Positions 1-7,676 of a DNA stretch of 32,591 nt are shown piece after piece. A model generated the notes under the pieces. That model saw nothing but the letters and a program-made list of their open reading frames with translations, was not told where the DNA came from and did no database searches. The DNA comes from JBEHWX01 sp048498995 (lineage in GTDB: Bacteria; Bacteroidota; Ignavibacteria; OLB7): NCBI GenBank assembly GCA_048498995.1, contig JBEHWX010000067.1:1-32591 (forward strand). Reading direction: 5' to 3'. The translations under genes and the position numbers were made by a program. How positions within the stretch are numbered: position 1 is the stretch's first letter; each line of letters begins with the position of its first letter.

Positions 1-30
1 CCGTCCCGACCGGCACGGGCCAAGCTGTGA

Positions 31-122
31 TGCCGGCATGATCGCGTGCCGGCATGATCGCGTGCCGGCATGATCGCGTGCCGGCATGATCGCGTGCCGG
101 CATGATCGCGTGCCGGCATGAT
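31..122. repeat. 16-bp tandem repeat, five full units plus a partial
   Basis: The unit TGCCGGCATGATCGCG repeats perfectly five times from position 31 to 110. A truncated sixth copy then runs into ATGATG. Each unit contains the self-complementary octamer TGCCGGCA, so the tract offers evenly spaced palindromes 16 bp apart. There are no spacers, so this is not a CRISPR. It may be a binding-site array or slippage-expanded DNA. No function is visible. Confidence 0.95.
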
Positions 123-130
123 GATGTGAT

Positions 131-158
131 GTAGTGGCGTTCAATTGAACGCCACTAC
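131..158. repeat. 28-bp perfect palindrome
   Basis: The half-site GTAGTGGCGTTCAA is followed directly by its exact reverse complement. The arm TTGAACGCCAC recurs at about 229-239, and a related CGTTCGATC lies near 250. The sequence lies between the 16-bp tandem tract and the lipoprotein gene at 382. It could be a cruciform, an operator or a palindromic mobile repeat. There is no T-tract, so it is unlikely to be a simple terminator. Confidence 0.9.
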
Positions 159-381
159 AATCCCCCGTCGAACATCGCCACGCCCCCCCCCATTCAATCC
201 AACACCGCCGCGATAACATCTCCGTTCGATTGAACGCCACCGCGATATTCCCGTTCGATCGAGCATCGGCCGCACGTATATGCCCGAGCCACATCCGCCG
301 ATACACGCCCTCGCGCCGCGCATCGTCGCCAACAAGGCGGGGCCTCGCGCCGCGCGGAACTGAGCAATCGGAGGATGTCGG

Positions 382-918
382 ATGAACGGGAGAAGCGGAG
401 CCGGCCGGATGATGCCGGCGGTACTGATGATCGTGATGGCGCTGCTGGTGGCCGCGTGCGACCGCCGCGGCCAGGAGACCGGTGGCCCGACGAACGACGT
501 GGCCGGCGACGGACGCATGGAGCCGGTCGTGGAGGCATATCTCGACAGCACCGTCGCCCTCACCGGCTTCGGTGGGCGCCCATCCTCCGTCTACATGCTC
601 CTCGATCGGCGCGACGCCGGCGATACCTCCGTGCTCTGGATCTACGCCTACTGCCAGGAGTTCTATCGATACGGCGGCGAGCTCCGCCGCGGCAGCGGCA
701 CCATGCTCCCGCTTGAGGTAACGCTGCTCCAGGAGAACGCCGGTTATCGCGTGATCGGCAGCCGCGCTCCCGGCCCCGGCGCCAGCTACGCGGAGGATGT
801 CGAGAGAATCTTTCCACCACGCGCGCGGCAGCTCCTCCTCTCCGGCAACGTGAGGGAGCGCAACCGGATGTCCGATCAGCTTCGCGCCCAGATGGACCGG
901 AGGAAAACCGCCCGGTAG
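382..918 (+). CDS. Lipoprotein resembling the C-terminal tail of BlaR1-type peptidases
   Basis: A 178-residue protein whose N-terminus has a short basic stretch, a hydrophobic segment and the lipobox LLVAAC, so it is predicted to be lipidated and membrane-anchored. The middle and C-terminal parts (WIYAYCQEFYRYGGELRRGS, then LEVTL, then ASYAEDVERIFPP) follow a pattern I know from the tail of M56/BlaR1-like proteins in Firmicutes: Y.EE(Y/F)Y, G.L..GSG, P..ITL, Y.EDI..IFP. The start at 382 is supported by GGAGG seven bases upstream. It is probably single-copy and monocistronic and ends with TAG. The function is unknown. The tail similarity is from memory and should be checked by profile search. 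Confidence 0.75.
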   Translation: MNGRSGAGRMMPAVLMIVMALLVAACDRRGQETGGPTNDVAGDGRMEPVVEAYLDSTVALTGFGGRPSSVYMLLDRRDAGDTSVLWIYAYCQEFYRYGGELRRGSGTMLPLEVTLLQENAGYRVIGSRAPGPGASYAEDVERIFPPRARQLLLSGNVRERNRMSDQLRAQMDRRKTAR

Positions 919-1046
919 CTCCGCGGACGGCCGAGCTCATGATGACGCTGAAACGCCGATCGACGTACGGGTGGAGATTCTCGATACGCTGAAATGCATC
1001 GCGCGCGCCATGGCTCATCGCCGATCGCGGGCTTCACCTGAACGCG

Positions 1047-1080
1047 TCGACATCCGTCGGATATCGACATCCGTCGGATA
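1047..1080. repeat. 17-bp direct repeat, two copies
   Basis: TCGACATCCGTCGGATA occurs twice in direct succession and is followed by another TCGAC. Each copy has internal dyad character (ATCCG/CGGAT). The repeat lies in the gene-free stretch 919-1207 between the lipoprotein and the minus-strand microprotein gene. That stretch otherwise holds only this repeat and the 14-bp repeat at 1165. Confidence 0.85.
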
Positions 1081-1164
1081 TCGACCGCGCGCGGGAAGCC
1101 ATGGGTCTTCCCGCGCGTGCCGTTTCCGTGCCGGCCGGCCCGCGAGATCATCTCGAGCTCACGT

Positions 1165-1220
1165 CTCGGCGGATCGCGCTCGGCGGATTACGCTCGGCGG
1201 ATCGCGCTCAACGGATCACG
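1165..1220. repeat. 14-bp tandem repeat, four copies
   Basis: CTCGGCGGATCGCG, CTCGGCGGATTACG, CTCGGCGGATCGCG and the diverged CTCAACGGATCACG follow one another. The last copy contains the stop codon and final residues of the minus-strand microprotein (1208-1330). The array may therefore have expanded from the 3' end of that gene. Confidence 0.85.
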
Positions 1221-1330
1221 TGGCCGAGCAGCCAGTAGAGAATGATGAAGATGATCACGGTGCTGAAGCAGCCACAGCCGAGCTTCTTGGCGCCCCAGCC
1301 GGCAATCAGTCCTCTGATGAGATTTCGCAT
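1208..1330 (-). CDS. 40-residue single-pass membrane microprotein
   Basis: The product begins MRNLIRGLIAGWGAKKLGCG and continues with a strongly hydrophobic segment (VIIFIILYWLLG) before ending HVIR. A short basic, glycine-rich amphipathic head is followed by Gly-Cys-Gly-Cys and one membrane helix. AGGAG lies eight bases before the ATG. It is too short for usual gene-calling cut-offs. It resembles small integral membrane proteins of unknown role. No family can be named. The good ribosome binding site and clean helix argue that it is real. Confidence 0.7.
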   Translation of the reverse strand: MRNLIRGLIAGWGAKKLGCGCFSTVIIFIILYWLLGHVIR

Positions 1331-1510
1331 CGTACCTGCTCCTGTTCGATTTCAGTTCGGTTCGTCCGGGTCCAATTCCGGGCCGTCGTCCGGCCCTTTC
1401 GAAATGGCGTCGATCAAAGGATGGGCCAGGATGGTATGAGGCGAATTCTTCAGCTCTTCCTATACTTGTCCGCCCGACTCTCCCGATCGTCCATATTCCG
1501 ATTGCATGTC

Positions 1511-3349
1511 ATGATCAAACGCTCCCTCCTGCTCCTTTCCATGCTTCTGGGCCTGGCGCTGCTGAGCCTGCCGGCCAGCGCGCAGAAATTCTCCGACGGT
1601 CCCTACGGCACCAAGTCGTACGATATCGCCGGCCCCTTCGTCGTCCCGACGCTCGATGGCGACTGGGACTTCCAGAAGAACTGGAACGACGTCGATACCT
1701 ACGTCTTCATCCCCTATCTGAAGGGGAATACCTATAGCGAGGCGCTCTGGCACTCCGACGTGCAGGCGCTGCTGGTCAACTCGCCGATGAACGTCCACTA
1801 CTTCTTCCTCAGCTACTCGAACGACAGCGTCACGGCGATGAACGACGTCGGGGACATGAAGGCGTGGGTGGATGAGGCGCTCGACGGCGTGGATCAGGAC
1901 CTGCGCACCTACTGGGAAACGCGCGTCCACTACGTGCCGAAGCCGGCCAAGAAGCTCTCCGGCTGGATCGGCGACGTGATGAAGAAGGGCTACTATGCGG
2001 TCTCGATCGACCGGTTCCAGCGGGTGCGCAGCGCCGGCTACCTCGGCCTGGTCGATGGAACCACCAACGCCCGGTTCGAGTTCCTGGCCAACGAGGTGCG
2101 CCGCTTCAACTTCGAGCTCGAGATGCAGAAGAAGATCGCCACCTCCGATCTGGTGGTTCCGATCTTCCAGAACGATTCGACCGCCGGCACCCGCTATTCC
2201 GGCGAGGTGACGCTGCCGGACGAGGCCACGATGGCGCAGTTCGACAGGATGGAGCTCGAGCTGAGCATGGACTGCCTCCACCGCTCCAGCAAGCCCTGCT
2301 TCGAGTGGGATTACCTGGCCAACCTCTACATCTGTGACCAGACCGATACCACGAAGTGCCCCGACGAGATCGGCCGGTGGGTGACCGCCTACGCCCGCGA
2401 AGGGAAGTGGGTCACCGACGCCACGCCGTTCCTGGCGCGCCTCCGCAACGGCGGCCGTCATCACTTCCGGTTCGTGACGCAGGATGCCTGGATCATCAAC
2501 GCGAAGCTTCACCTGAGCAACACCAAGAGCGCCGAGTCGCCGTACGAGATCATTCCCCTCTGGAGCGGCGGCGACTTTACCGAGACCTACAACGACACCA
2601 AGACGCCGATCACCGTGACCATCCCCGACTGGGCCGGCAAGGTGCAACTGGTGGCGATCATCTCCGGACATGGCTGGGGGGCGGAGGTGGCCAACTGCGC
2701 AGAGTTCTGCAATCACGAGCATCACTTCCGGGTCAACGGCACCGAGTACATGAAGGGCTTCCCGATGGCCGGCACCGAGACCGGATGCATGGATCAGATC
2801 GACAGCGGCACCGTGCCGAATCAGTACGGCACCTGGTACCTCGGCCGCGGCGGATGGTGCCCGGGCTAGGATGTCGCCCCCTTCATCGCCGACGTGACGA
2901 GCGCGATCAAGAAGGGCTCCAACACCCTCACCTACGAGGCCACCGTCGATGGCGAGCCGTACGTGCCGCAGCCGAGCAACAGCGGTCAGGGCTTCGGCGC
3001 GCGCGTCGACCTGAACTCCTGGCTGGTGCTCTGGAAGACGAAGGCCCCGGCGGCGGTGCCGGCCGAGCTGGTGACCTCGCACGACAAGCTCCTCTTCCTC
3101 ACCGCGGCCGCGCCGAACCCGACCAACGGCCGCTCCGAGCTGGGCTATCGCGTTCCCTCCGCCGGACACGTGACGCTTCGCCTGGTCGATGCCACCGGCC
3201 GCTCCGTCGCGACGCTGGTGGATGCCGACCGCGCCGCCGGCGCCTACACGGCCACGATCGACGCGCGCGGCTATCCGGCCGGCGCGTATCTGCTGGTGCT
3301 GGAGTGCAACGGCACGAGCGCGGCGCAGAAGCTAGTGATCACCGAGTGA
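1511..3349 (+). pseudogene. Secreted PNGase F-like peptide-N-glycosidase with a sorting domain, interrupted by in-frame TAG
   Basis: After an N-terminal signal peptide (cleavage near PASAQ), the protein has a large domain of PNGase F type. Visible features are CFEWDYLANLYICD, an EIGRWVTAY segment, GHGWGAEVANCAEFCNH and GTWYLGRGGWCPG, matching the C-terminal half of peptide-N4-asparagine amidase F. Codon 453 is TAG directly after WCPG. The same frame then continues without a break through DVAPFIADVTSAIKKG to a C-terminal AAPNPTNG/Ig-like module of the FlgD or type IX sorting kind, ending at 3349. In relatives Gln is plausible at this place, so one C-to-T change (CAG to TAG) explains it. Either the gene is freshly inactivated, or the amber codon is read through. 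A truncated enzyme would lack the last core strands and the sorting tail. Confidence 0.8.
2867..2869 (+). other. In-frame amber codon inside the PNGase F-like gene
   Basis: TAG sits between GGC (Gly) and GAT (Asp) in an otherwise open frame of 613 codons. Homology-like sequence and a sorting module follow in the same frame. TAG is the normal stop of other genes here (382-918, 11835-12485, 12707-13285 and the Ro60 gene), so general amber recoding is unlikely. Confidence 0.9.
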
Positions 3350-3382
3350 TCCTCGCCCGGCCGGCGAGTGTATCGTGATACC

Positions 3383-3420
3383 GAGGCCGCGACGGAGAGA
3401 TCTCGTCGCGGCCTCGTCGT
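3383..3420 (+). terminator. Rho-independent-like terminator after the PNGase F-like gene
   Basis: GAGGCCGCGAC (3383-3393) pairs perfectly with GTCGCGGCCTC (3404-3414), giving an 11-bp stem with a 10-base loop. TCGTCGTTTCCC follows. The T-run is short, but the stem is very stable and lies 34 bases after the stop codon. Confidence 0.7.
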
Positions 3421-3544
3421 TTCCCGAACGGCATTTCGCCAGCATTCGGTCTCCGTCGTAACGCCTCCGGGAGAGGGGCGTGGCGCCCTTCGAGACCTCA
3501 TCGAGCGCTCTTCACGGAACCGGCAACCTCAACCTCCGACCTCC

Positions 3545-4342
3545 ATGATCCGACATCTTCTCCTCGCGCTGCTGCTTGCGCCCCTGCTCGTCCACACAAC
3601 CACGCGCGCGCAGAGCTCCCCGGACTACGCCGCGCACTTCCGCGGCTACACCACCGCCTGCTTCGTGCTGCTGGACATGACGGCCGGCACGATCATCCGC
3701 TACAACCCGGAGCGCGCCGCCGAGCGCGTCCCCCCCTGCTCCACCTTCAAGATCTTCAACTCCATGGCCGGCCTTCAGACCGGCGCGGTGCGCGACGAGC
3801 ATACGATGTTCGCCTGGGACGGACGCCCGATGAGCCGGAAGGAGACCGAGCACGACTTCACGCTCGACAGCGCCTTCAAGCTCTCGGTGGTCTGGTATTA
3901 TCAGAAGGTGGCGACGCTGGTCGGCGTCGAGCGGATGCAACACTGGCTGGATTCCGTCGGCTACGGCAACCGCGACATGTCCGCCGGACTGACCCAGTTC
4001 TGGCTCTCCGACAGCTCGTTGAAGATCAGCGCCGACGAGCAGGTGGAGTTTCTCCGACGTCTCTATCGGAACGAGCTCCCGTTCGATCGTCGCGCGATGG
4101 AGATCACGCGGAAGATCATGGTGATGATGACCAGCGACGGCGCGGTGCTCAGCGGCAAGACCGGCAGCGGAGAGTGGGGGAACCGGACGCTCGGATGGTT
4201 CGTCGGCCACCTCACCGGAGCCGACGGGCACGAGTATGTCTTCGCCGCGAACATGGAGGCGCCGAGCGGCGCATGGGGCCCGAAGGCGCGCGAGACCGTG
4301 ATCGACATCCTCACCGAGCTCCACCTCTTCCGACGGCCATGA
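3545..4342 (+). CDS. Class D (OXA-type) serine beta-lactamase
   Basis: A 265-residue protein with a signal peptide (cleavage near TTRAQS) and all class D motifs. These are the nucleophile tetrad STFK at residues 66-69, SVV at 114-116, YGN at 140-142, the omega-loop Trp at 153 and KTG at 205-207. The surrounding PCSTFKIFNSMAGLQTGAV is typical of OXA enzymes. It should act in the periplasm by acylation at Ser66, with a carbamylated Lys69 as general base. The length is usual for the class. The gene stands alone between two hairpins. No integron or insertion sequence is visible, so it looks chromosomal and intrinsic. Confidence 0.93.
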   Translation: MIRHLLLALLLAPLLVHTTTRAQSSPDYAAHFRGYTTACFVLLDMTAGTIIRYNPERAAERVPPCSTFKIFNSMAGLQTGAVRDEHTMFAWDGRPMSRKETEHDFTLDSAFKLSVVWYYQKVATLVGVERMQHWLDSVGYGNRDMSAGLTQFWLSDSSLKISADEQVEFLRRLYRNELPFDRRAMEITRKIMVMMTSDGAVLSGKTGSGEWGNRTLGWFVGHLTGADGHEYVFAANMEAPSGAWGPKARETVIDILTELHLFRRP

Positions 4343-4363
4343 TTTCCGGCGACTACTTCTCGA

Positions 4364-4394
4364 GGGCGGCCCGTCGTGGCCGCCCTTCTCTTTT
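4364..4394 (+). terminator. Rho-independent terminator after the class D beta-lactamase
   Basis: GGGCGGCC (4364-4371), a six-base loop and GGCCGCCC (4378-4385) are followed by TTCTCTTTT. The stem is perfect and lies 22 bases after the stop codon. Confidence 0.85.
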
Positions 4395-4435
4395 CCGCTA
4401 ATCGCCTCCTCTGATCGTCGCATCGCCGCGTGGCT

Positions 4436-4457
4436 GGGCGGGCGCGGAGGCCCGCCC
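4436..4457. repeat. GC-rich REP-like hairpin
   Basis: GGGCGGGC and GCCCGCCC flank GCGGAG. It belongs to the same style of GC-rich 8-bp stems as those at 4364 and 10524, which suggests a dispersed hairpin family. There is no T-run. Confidence 0.55.
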
Positions 4458-4578
4458 CCACATCCGGATGACGCTCCGTATCGATCCCCCGTGGCCGCCC
4501 TTGCCCGCCTTCTGATCGCTCTTCCGCTCCCGGCTCTTCATCGCGGTAACATTCGCTCACATCCTGCGTGTAGCGATC

Positions 4579-4592
4579 TGACCGCGCGGTCA
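4579..4592. promoter_or_regulatory. 14-bp perfect palindrome upstream of the vWA lipoprotein gene
   Basis: TGACCGCGCGGTCA lies 90 bases before the start at 4682, in a 280-base gene-free stretch. It has the size and symmetry of a dimeric regulator operator. No regulator can be assigned. Confidence 0.35.
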
Positions 4593-4681
4593 ATCTTCAA
4601 CTCCGACTTCCCCCGACGGCGACGATGCTCGCCGGCCACGGAAGAAGCGGACCCGTACCATCATGTTTCGAAGGTGCAGCG

Positions 4682-6325
4682 ATGCTTATTCGCATGAAGA
4701 GTCTGATCGCGCGAGCCTTGCCCGTCGCGCTTGTCATAGCACTATCCGCCTGCGGCGCGAACCGCGAGCGTGCCGAGGTCGCGGTCGATCGTCCCCTCCC
4801 CACGACCACGGCCTCGGCCCCGATGGCCGACTCGGCCGCCAGAGCCATTCCCGAGGACGCGGACGAGGTGAGCCTCAAGGAGAGCTACGCCGGGAGCGAG
4901 CGCTACAATCGTATCGTCGAGAACGAGTTCGTCAAGGCGGAGTCCGAGCCACTCTCCACCTTCTCGATCGATGTCGATGCCGCCGCCTACAGCAATGTCC
5001 GCCGCTATATCACCACCGGATCGCTCCCGCCGGCCGACGCCGTCAGAATCGAGGAGCTGATCAACTACTTCACCTACGACTACCCGCAGCCGACCACCGC
5101 CGATCCCTTCTCGATCACCACCGATGTCGCCAACTGCCCCTGGAACGATGACCACCAGCTCGTGCTGATCGGCCTGCAGGGGAAGAAGATGGAGATGGGC
5201 GAGCTCCCCCCGAGCAACCTCGTGTTCCTGATCGATGTGTCCGGCTCGATGGGAGAGCCGAACAAGCTCCCGCTGGTGCAGAAGTCGCTCGACCTGCTGG
5301 TCGATCAGCTCCGCGAGCAGGACCACGTGGCGATCGTGGTCTATGCCGGCGCGGCCGGGCTCGTGCTCCCCTCGACCTCCGGCGCCGACAAGACCACGAT
5401 CCGCAACGCGATCGACAATCTCGAGTCGGGAGGCTCGACCGCCGGCGGCGACGGCATCGTGCTGGCCTACAAGGTGGCCGCACAGAACTTCATCCCCAAC
5501 GGCAATAACCGCGTGATCCTCGCCACCGACGGCGACTTCAACGTCGGCCTCAGCGATGAGGCGGGACTCGTCCGGCTGATCGAGGAGAAGCGGAAACAGG
5601 GGGTGTTCCTTTCGGTGATCGGCGTCGGCACCGGCAACCTTCAGGACGGAACCATGGAGCAGCTGGCCGACAAGGGGAACGGACACTACGCCTACTTCGA
5701 CGACGAGGCGGAGGCCAGGAAGGTGTTCGTCAACGAGATCGGCGCCACGCTCTTCGCCATCGCCAAGGATGTGAAGCTTCAGGTGGAGTTCAATCCGGAG
5801 CTGGTTGCCTCGTACCGTCTGATCGGCTACGAGAACAGAATGCTGGCCACGAAGGATTTCGACGACGACGCGAAGGATGCGGGCGAGCTCGGCGCGGGCC
5901 ACTCGGTGACCGCGCTCTACGAGATCGTGCCGCGCGGCGGCCAGACCGGACGGGCACACGTGCAGCCGCTGCTGAACATGAAGGGGACGCGCGACGGGTT
6001 CGCGCCGGTCAGCTTCTCGCCGCGCCAGCTCATGGCCGTGAAGCTCCGCTACAAGAAGCCGGAGGAGGAGACCAGCCGGCTGATCGTCGGGCCGGCGATC
6101 GCCGAGGATCGGGGAATCGACCAGGCCTCCGGCAACATCCGCTTCGCCGCCGCCGTGGCCGAGTGGGGCATGCTCCTCCGCGGCTCGCGCCACAAGGGAA
6201 CCGCCAGCTACGACGACGTTCTCCGCCTGGCCCGCTCCGCCCGCGGCGCCGATCCCGAGGGATACCGGAACGACTTCCTCGCGCTGGTCGATGCCAGCCG
6301 CAACCTTGCCCAGCCTGCCCACTGA
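4682..6325 (+). CDS. YfbK-like von Willebrand factor A lipoprotein
   Basis: A 547-residue protein. It begins with a signal peptide and lipobox ALSAC (Cys24), so it is predicted to be membrane-anchored. Residues about 55-150 (ESEPLSTFSIDVDAAAYSNV, IEELINYFTYDYP) are the N-terminal region typical of the YfbK/DUF3520 family. The vWA domain follows with a full MIDAS: DVSGSMG, the GGSTAGGDG threonine and ATDGDFN. The C-terminal part carries the DUF3520-type sequence (FNPELVASYRLIGYENR, SVTALYEIVP). ATG at 4682 is chosen because the signal peptide starts there and AAGGTG precedes it. An upstream in-frame ATG at 4625 would bury the signal. Such proteins bind metal-dependent ligands in the envelope. 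The exact role is unknown. Confidence 0.88.
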   Translation: MLIRMKSLIARALPVALVIALSACGANRERAEVAVDRPLPTTTASAPMADSAARAIPEDADEVSLKESYAGSERYNRIVENEFVKAESEPLSTFSIDVDAAAYSNVRRYITTGSLPPADAVRIEELINYFTYDYPQPTTADPFSITTDVANCPWNDDHQLVLIGLQGKKMEMGELPPSNLVFLIDVSGSMGEPNKLPLVQKSLDLLVDQLREQDHVAIVVYAGAAGLVLPSTSGADKTTIRNAIDNLESGGSTAGGDGIVLAYKVAAQNFIPNGNNRVILATDGDFNVGLSDEAGLVRLIEEKRKQGVFLSVIGVGTGNLQDGTMEQLADKGNGHYAYFDDEAEARKVFVNEIGATLFAIAKDVKLQVEFNPELVASYRLIGYENRMLATKDFDDDAKDAGELGAGHSVTALYEIVPRGGQTGRAHVQPLLNMKGTRDGFAPVSFSPRQLMAVKLRYKKPEEETSRLIVGPAIAEDRGIDQASGNIRFAAAVAEWGMLLRGSRHKGTASYDDVLRLARSARGADPEGYRNDFLALVDASRNLAQPAH

Positions 6326-6434
6326 TCACGTCATCACCACCACGATGAGCGCGACTCGACGGCCCATCTTCCGCCCCGGCAGGTGGGCCGTCGACGCCGC
6401 GCAAGGCAACCGGCTCCGTCAACGCCGCGAGCGC

Positions 6435-6962
6435 TCACGTCGCCGCCATCCGGTCGACGAGACGGAGCACGAAGCGCCATCGCGGAACGCCCTGCCTGCT
6501 CGGCAGATCCGACTCCCACACGAACCCCATGCGCGCGTAGAGCCCGCGCGCCACGGCCATCCGCTCGTCGGTGTGGAGCCCCAGGATCTCCGCGTGGTCG
6601 TCCGTCGCGGCGGCCACGCAGCGCTCCATCAGAAGCCGCCCCAGCCCGAGCCCACGCGCCGACGGAACCACCGTGAGGAGCCGTATCGATGCCCACTCCG
6701 TCGGGAAGATGATGCCGTCTGAGCGACCCGGCGCGCAGTAGCCGACGCAGCCGAGGATCTCACCGCCGCGATCGGCCACGAACACTTTCGCCTCGGCCAT
6801 GATCGGCGCGCACGCCATCAGCGATCGCTCCATCTCCAGCTGTCCCTCCTCATCCATCGCATCGGCGTACTGACGCCAGCCGTCGCGCACCGCGGACATC
6901 ACCGCGCCGAGCTCCGCCACGGTCGCCTCGCGGATCACGCATCCGCCCGCTTCCCGGCTCAT
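6435..6962 (-). CDS. GNAT-family N-acetyltransferase
   Basis: A 175-residue acetyltransferase. The acetyl-CoA binding motif A is visible as IRLLTVVPSARGLGLGRLLM (R/Q-x-x-G-x-G/A type), followed by the ARGLYARMGF helix and strand near the end. The start ATG overlaps the stop of the upstream FMN-protein gene as ATGA, so the two are translationally coupled. The substrate is unknown. The partner gene and divergent MocR regulator suggest a small-molecule target, perhaps linked to pyridoxal or amine metabolism. Confidence 0.85.
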   Translation of the reverse strand: MSREAGGCVIREATVAELGAVMSAVRDGWRQYADAMDEEGQLEMERSLMACAPIMAEAKVFVADRGGEILGCVGYCAPGRSDGIIFPTEWASIRLLTVVPSARGLGLGRLLMERCVAAATDDHAEILGLHTDERMAVARGLYARMGFVWESDLPSRQGVPRWRFVLRLVDRMAAT

Positions 6963-7549
6963 GGCGCCGTCTCCGGCGCGATACTCGACACGTCCGGCAC
7001 CGGGACGCGGAACGCGCCCGGCGCGTCCTCCGGCGCCACCTTTCGCTTGCCGCTCCACTCCTCGATGTCCACGCGGAAGAGGGTGGTATCCCGAAGGTCC
7101 GCGGCGGTGACGCCCGAATAGTCGAGGCCGACGACCAGATGCGGAGCGTAGCGGGCGTTGATCGCCAGGAGCGCCGCGGTCTTCTCCGATTCCTCCTCGA
7201 CCACGGAGATCCGGCCGAAGACGACCACGCTCGCGTACTCGACGCTGAAGTTGCGCGCCGTGGGGGCCGGCAGGATCCGCCCCATGGTGAAGAAGCTGAG
7301 ACAGCAGCGGGAATCGCTCTCGGCGTTCGCCCGCAGGCGTCCCTCCCGTCCGGTGTGGATGTAGATCGCGTGGCGCTCCCGATCGTGCTTGAAGATGTTG
7401 ACGTTCAGAAACGGCTGACCGTCGAGGACGGTGCCGATGGTGACGGTGGGAACCGCGTCGAGGAAGTCGGCGATCCAGCGCTCGTCCTTCACCTCCCGGT
7501 CCTGCCTGCGCACCGCCGTGCGCGGCGCCGTGGAATAGTCTCGTGCCAT
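6959..7549 (-). CDS. Pyridoxamine 5'-phosphate oxidase-like FMN-binding split-barrel protein
   Basis: A 196-residue protein. The N-terminal part (ERWIADFLDAVPTVTIGTVL, then GQPFLNVNIFKHD, IYIHTGREGRL) matches the flavin reductase/PPOX-like split barrel, where the conserved strand and G-R-K/R segment bind FMN phosphate. It is the first gene of a two-gene minus-strand operon and is divergent from a MocR/GntR regulator. MocR regulators often control adjacent PLP-related genes, which fits. It could be a pyridoxamine oxidase, an F420/FMN reductase or a nitroimidazole-resistance-like protein. The substrate cannot be fixed from sequence. Confidence 0.82.
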   Translation of the reverse strand: MARDYSTAPRTAVRRQDREVKDERWIADFLDAVPTVTIGTVLDGQPFLNVNIFKHDRERHAIYIHTGREGRLRANAESDSRCCLSFFTMGRILPAPTARNFSVEYASVVVFGRISVVEEESEKTAALLAINARYAPHLVVGLDYSGVTAADLRDTTLFRVDIEEWSGKRKVAPEDAPGAFRVPVPDVSSIAPETAP

Positions 7550-7589
7550 GCTGCTCGGTCTCTCGGAATGTTCGATCTCTGACGTGATG

Positions 7590-7609
7590 CGCCGGAGCGC
7601 GCTCCGGCG
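7590..7609. promoter_or_regulatory. 20-bp palindrome in the divergent promoter region
   Basis: CGCCGGAGCG followed by its exact complement CGCTCCGGCG forms a perfect dyad 41 bases upstream of the FMN-protein start and 68 bases upstream of the MocR start. The position suggests an operator shared by both divergent genes, possibly bound by the MocR protein itself. It could also be a REP-type hairpin. Confidence 0.45.
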
Positions 7610-7638
7610 TGGCTGAGGCGGTGCTATATTAATCGCGA

Positions 7639-7664
7639 AATCGGCCCCATCGAAAGAGCCGATT
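7639..7664. promoter_or_regulatory. Inverted repeat just upstream of the MocR gene, with a -10-like TATATT nearby
   Basis: AATCGGC (7639-7645) and GCCGATT (7658-7664) are separated by 12 bases and lie 12 bases before the start at 7677. GCTATATTAAT at about 7623-7633 is the most AT-rich spot of the intergenic region and may hold the -10 element. The repeat lies where an autorepressor would block transcription. Confidence 0.4.
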
Positions 7665-7676
7665 CCACATAATCGT

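Noticed and set aside
31..122. CRISPR array
   Set aside because: The units are 16 bp and directly adjacent, with no unique spacers and no cas genes.
2867..2869. Genome-wide recoding of TAG as a sense codon
   Set aside because: Several confident genes here end in TAG, including the Ro60 gene and three lipoproteins.
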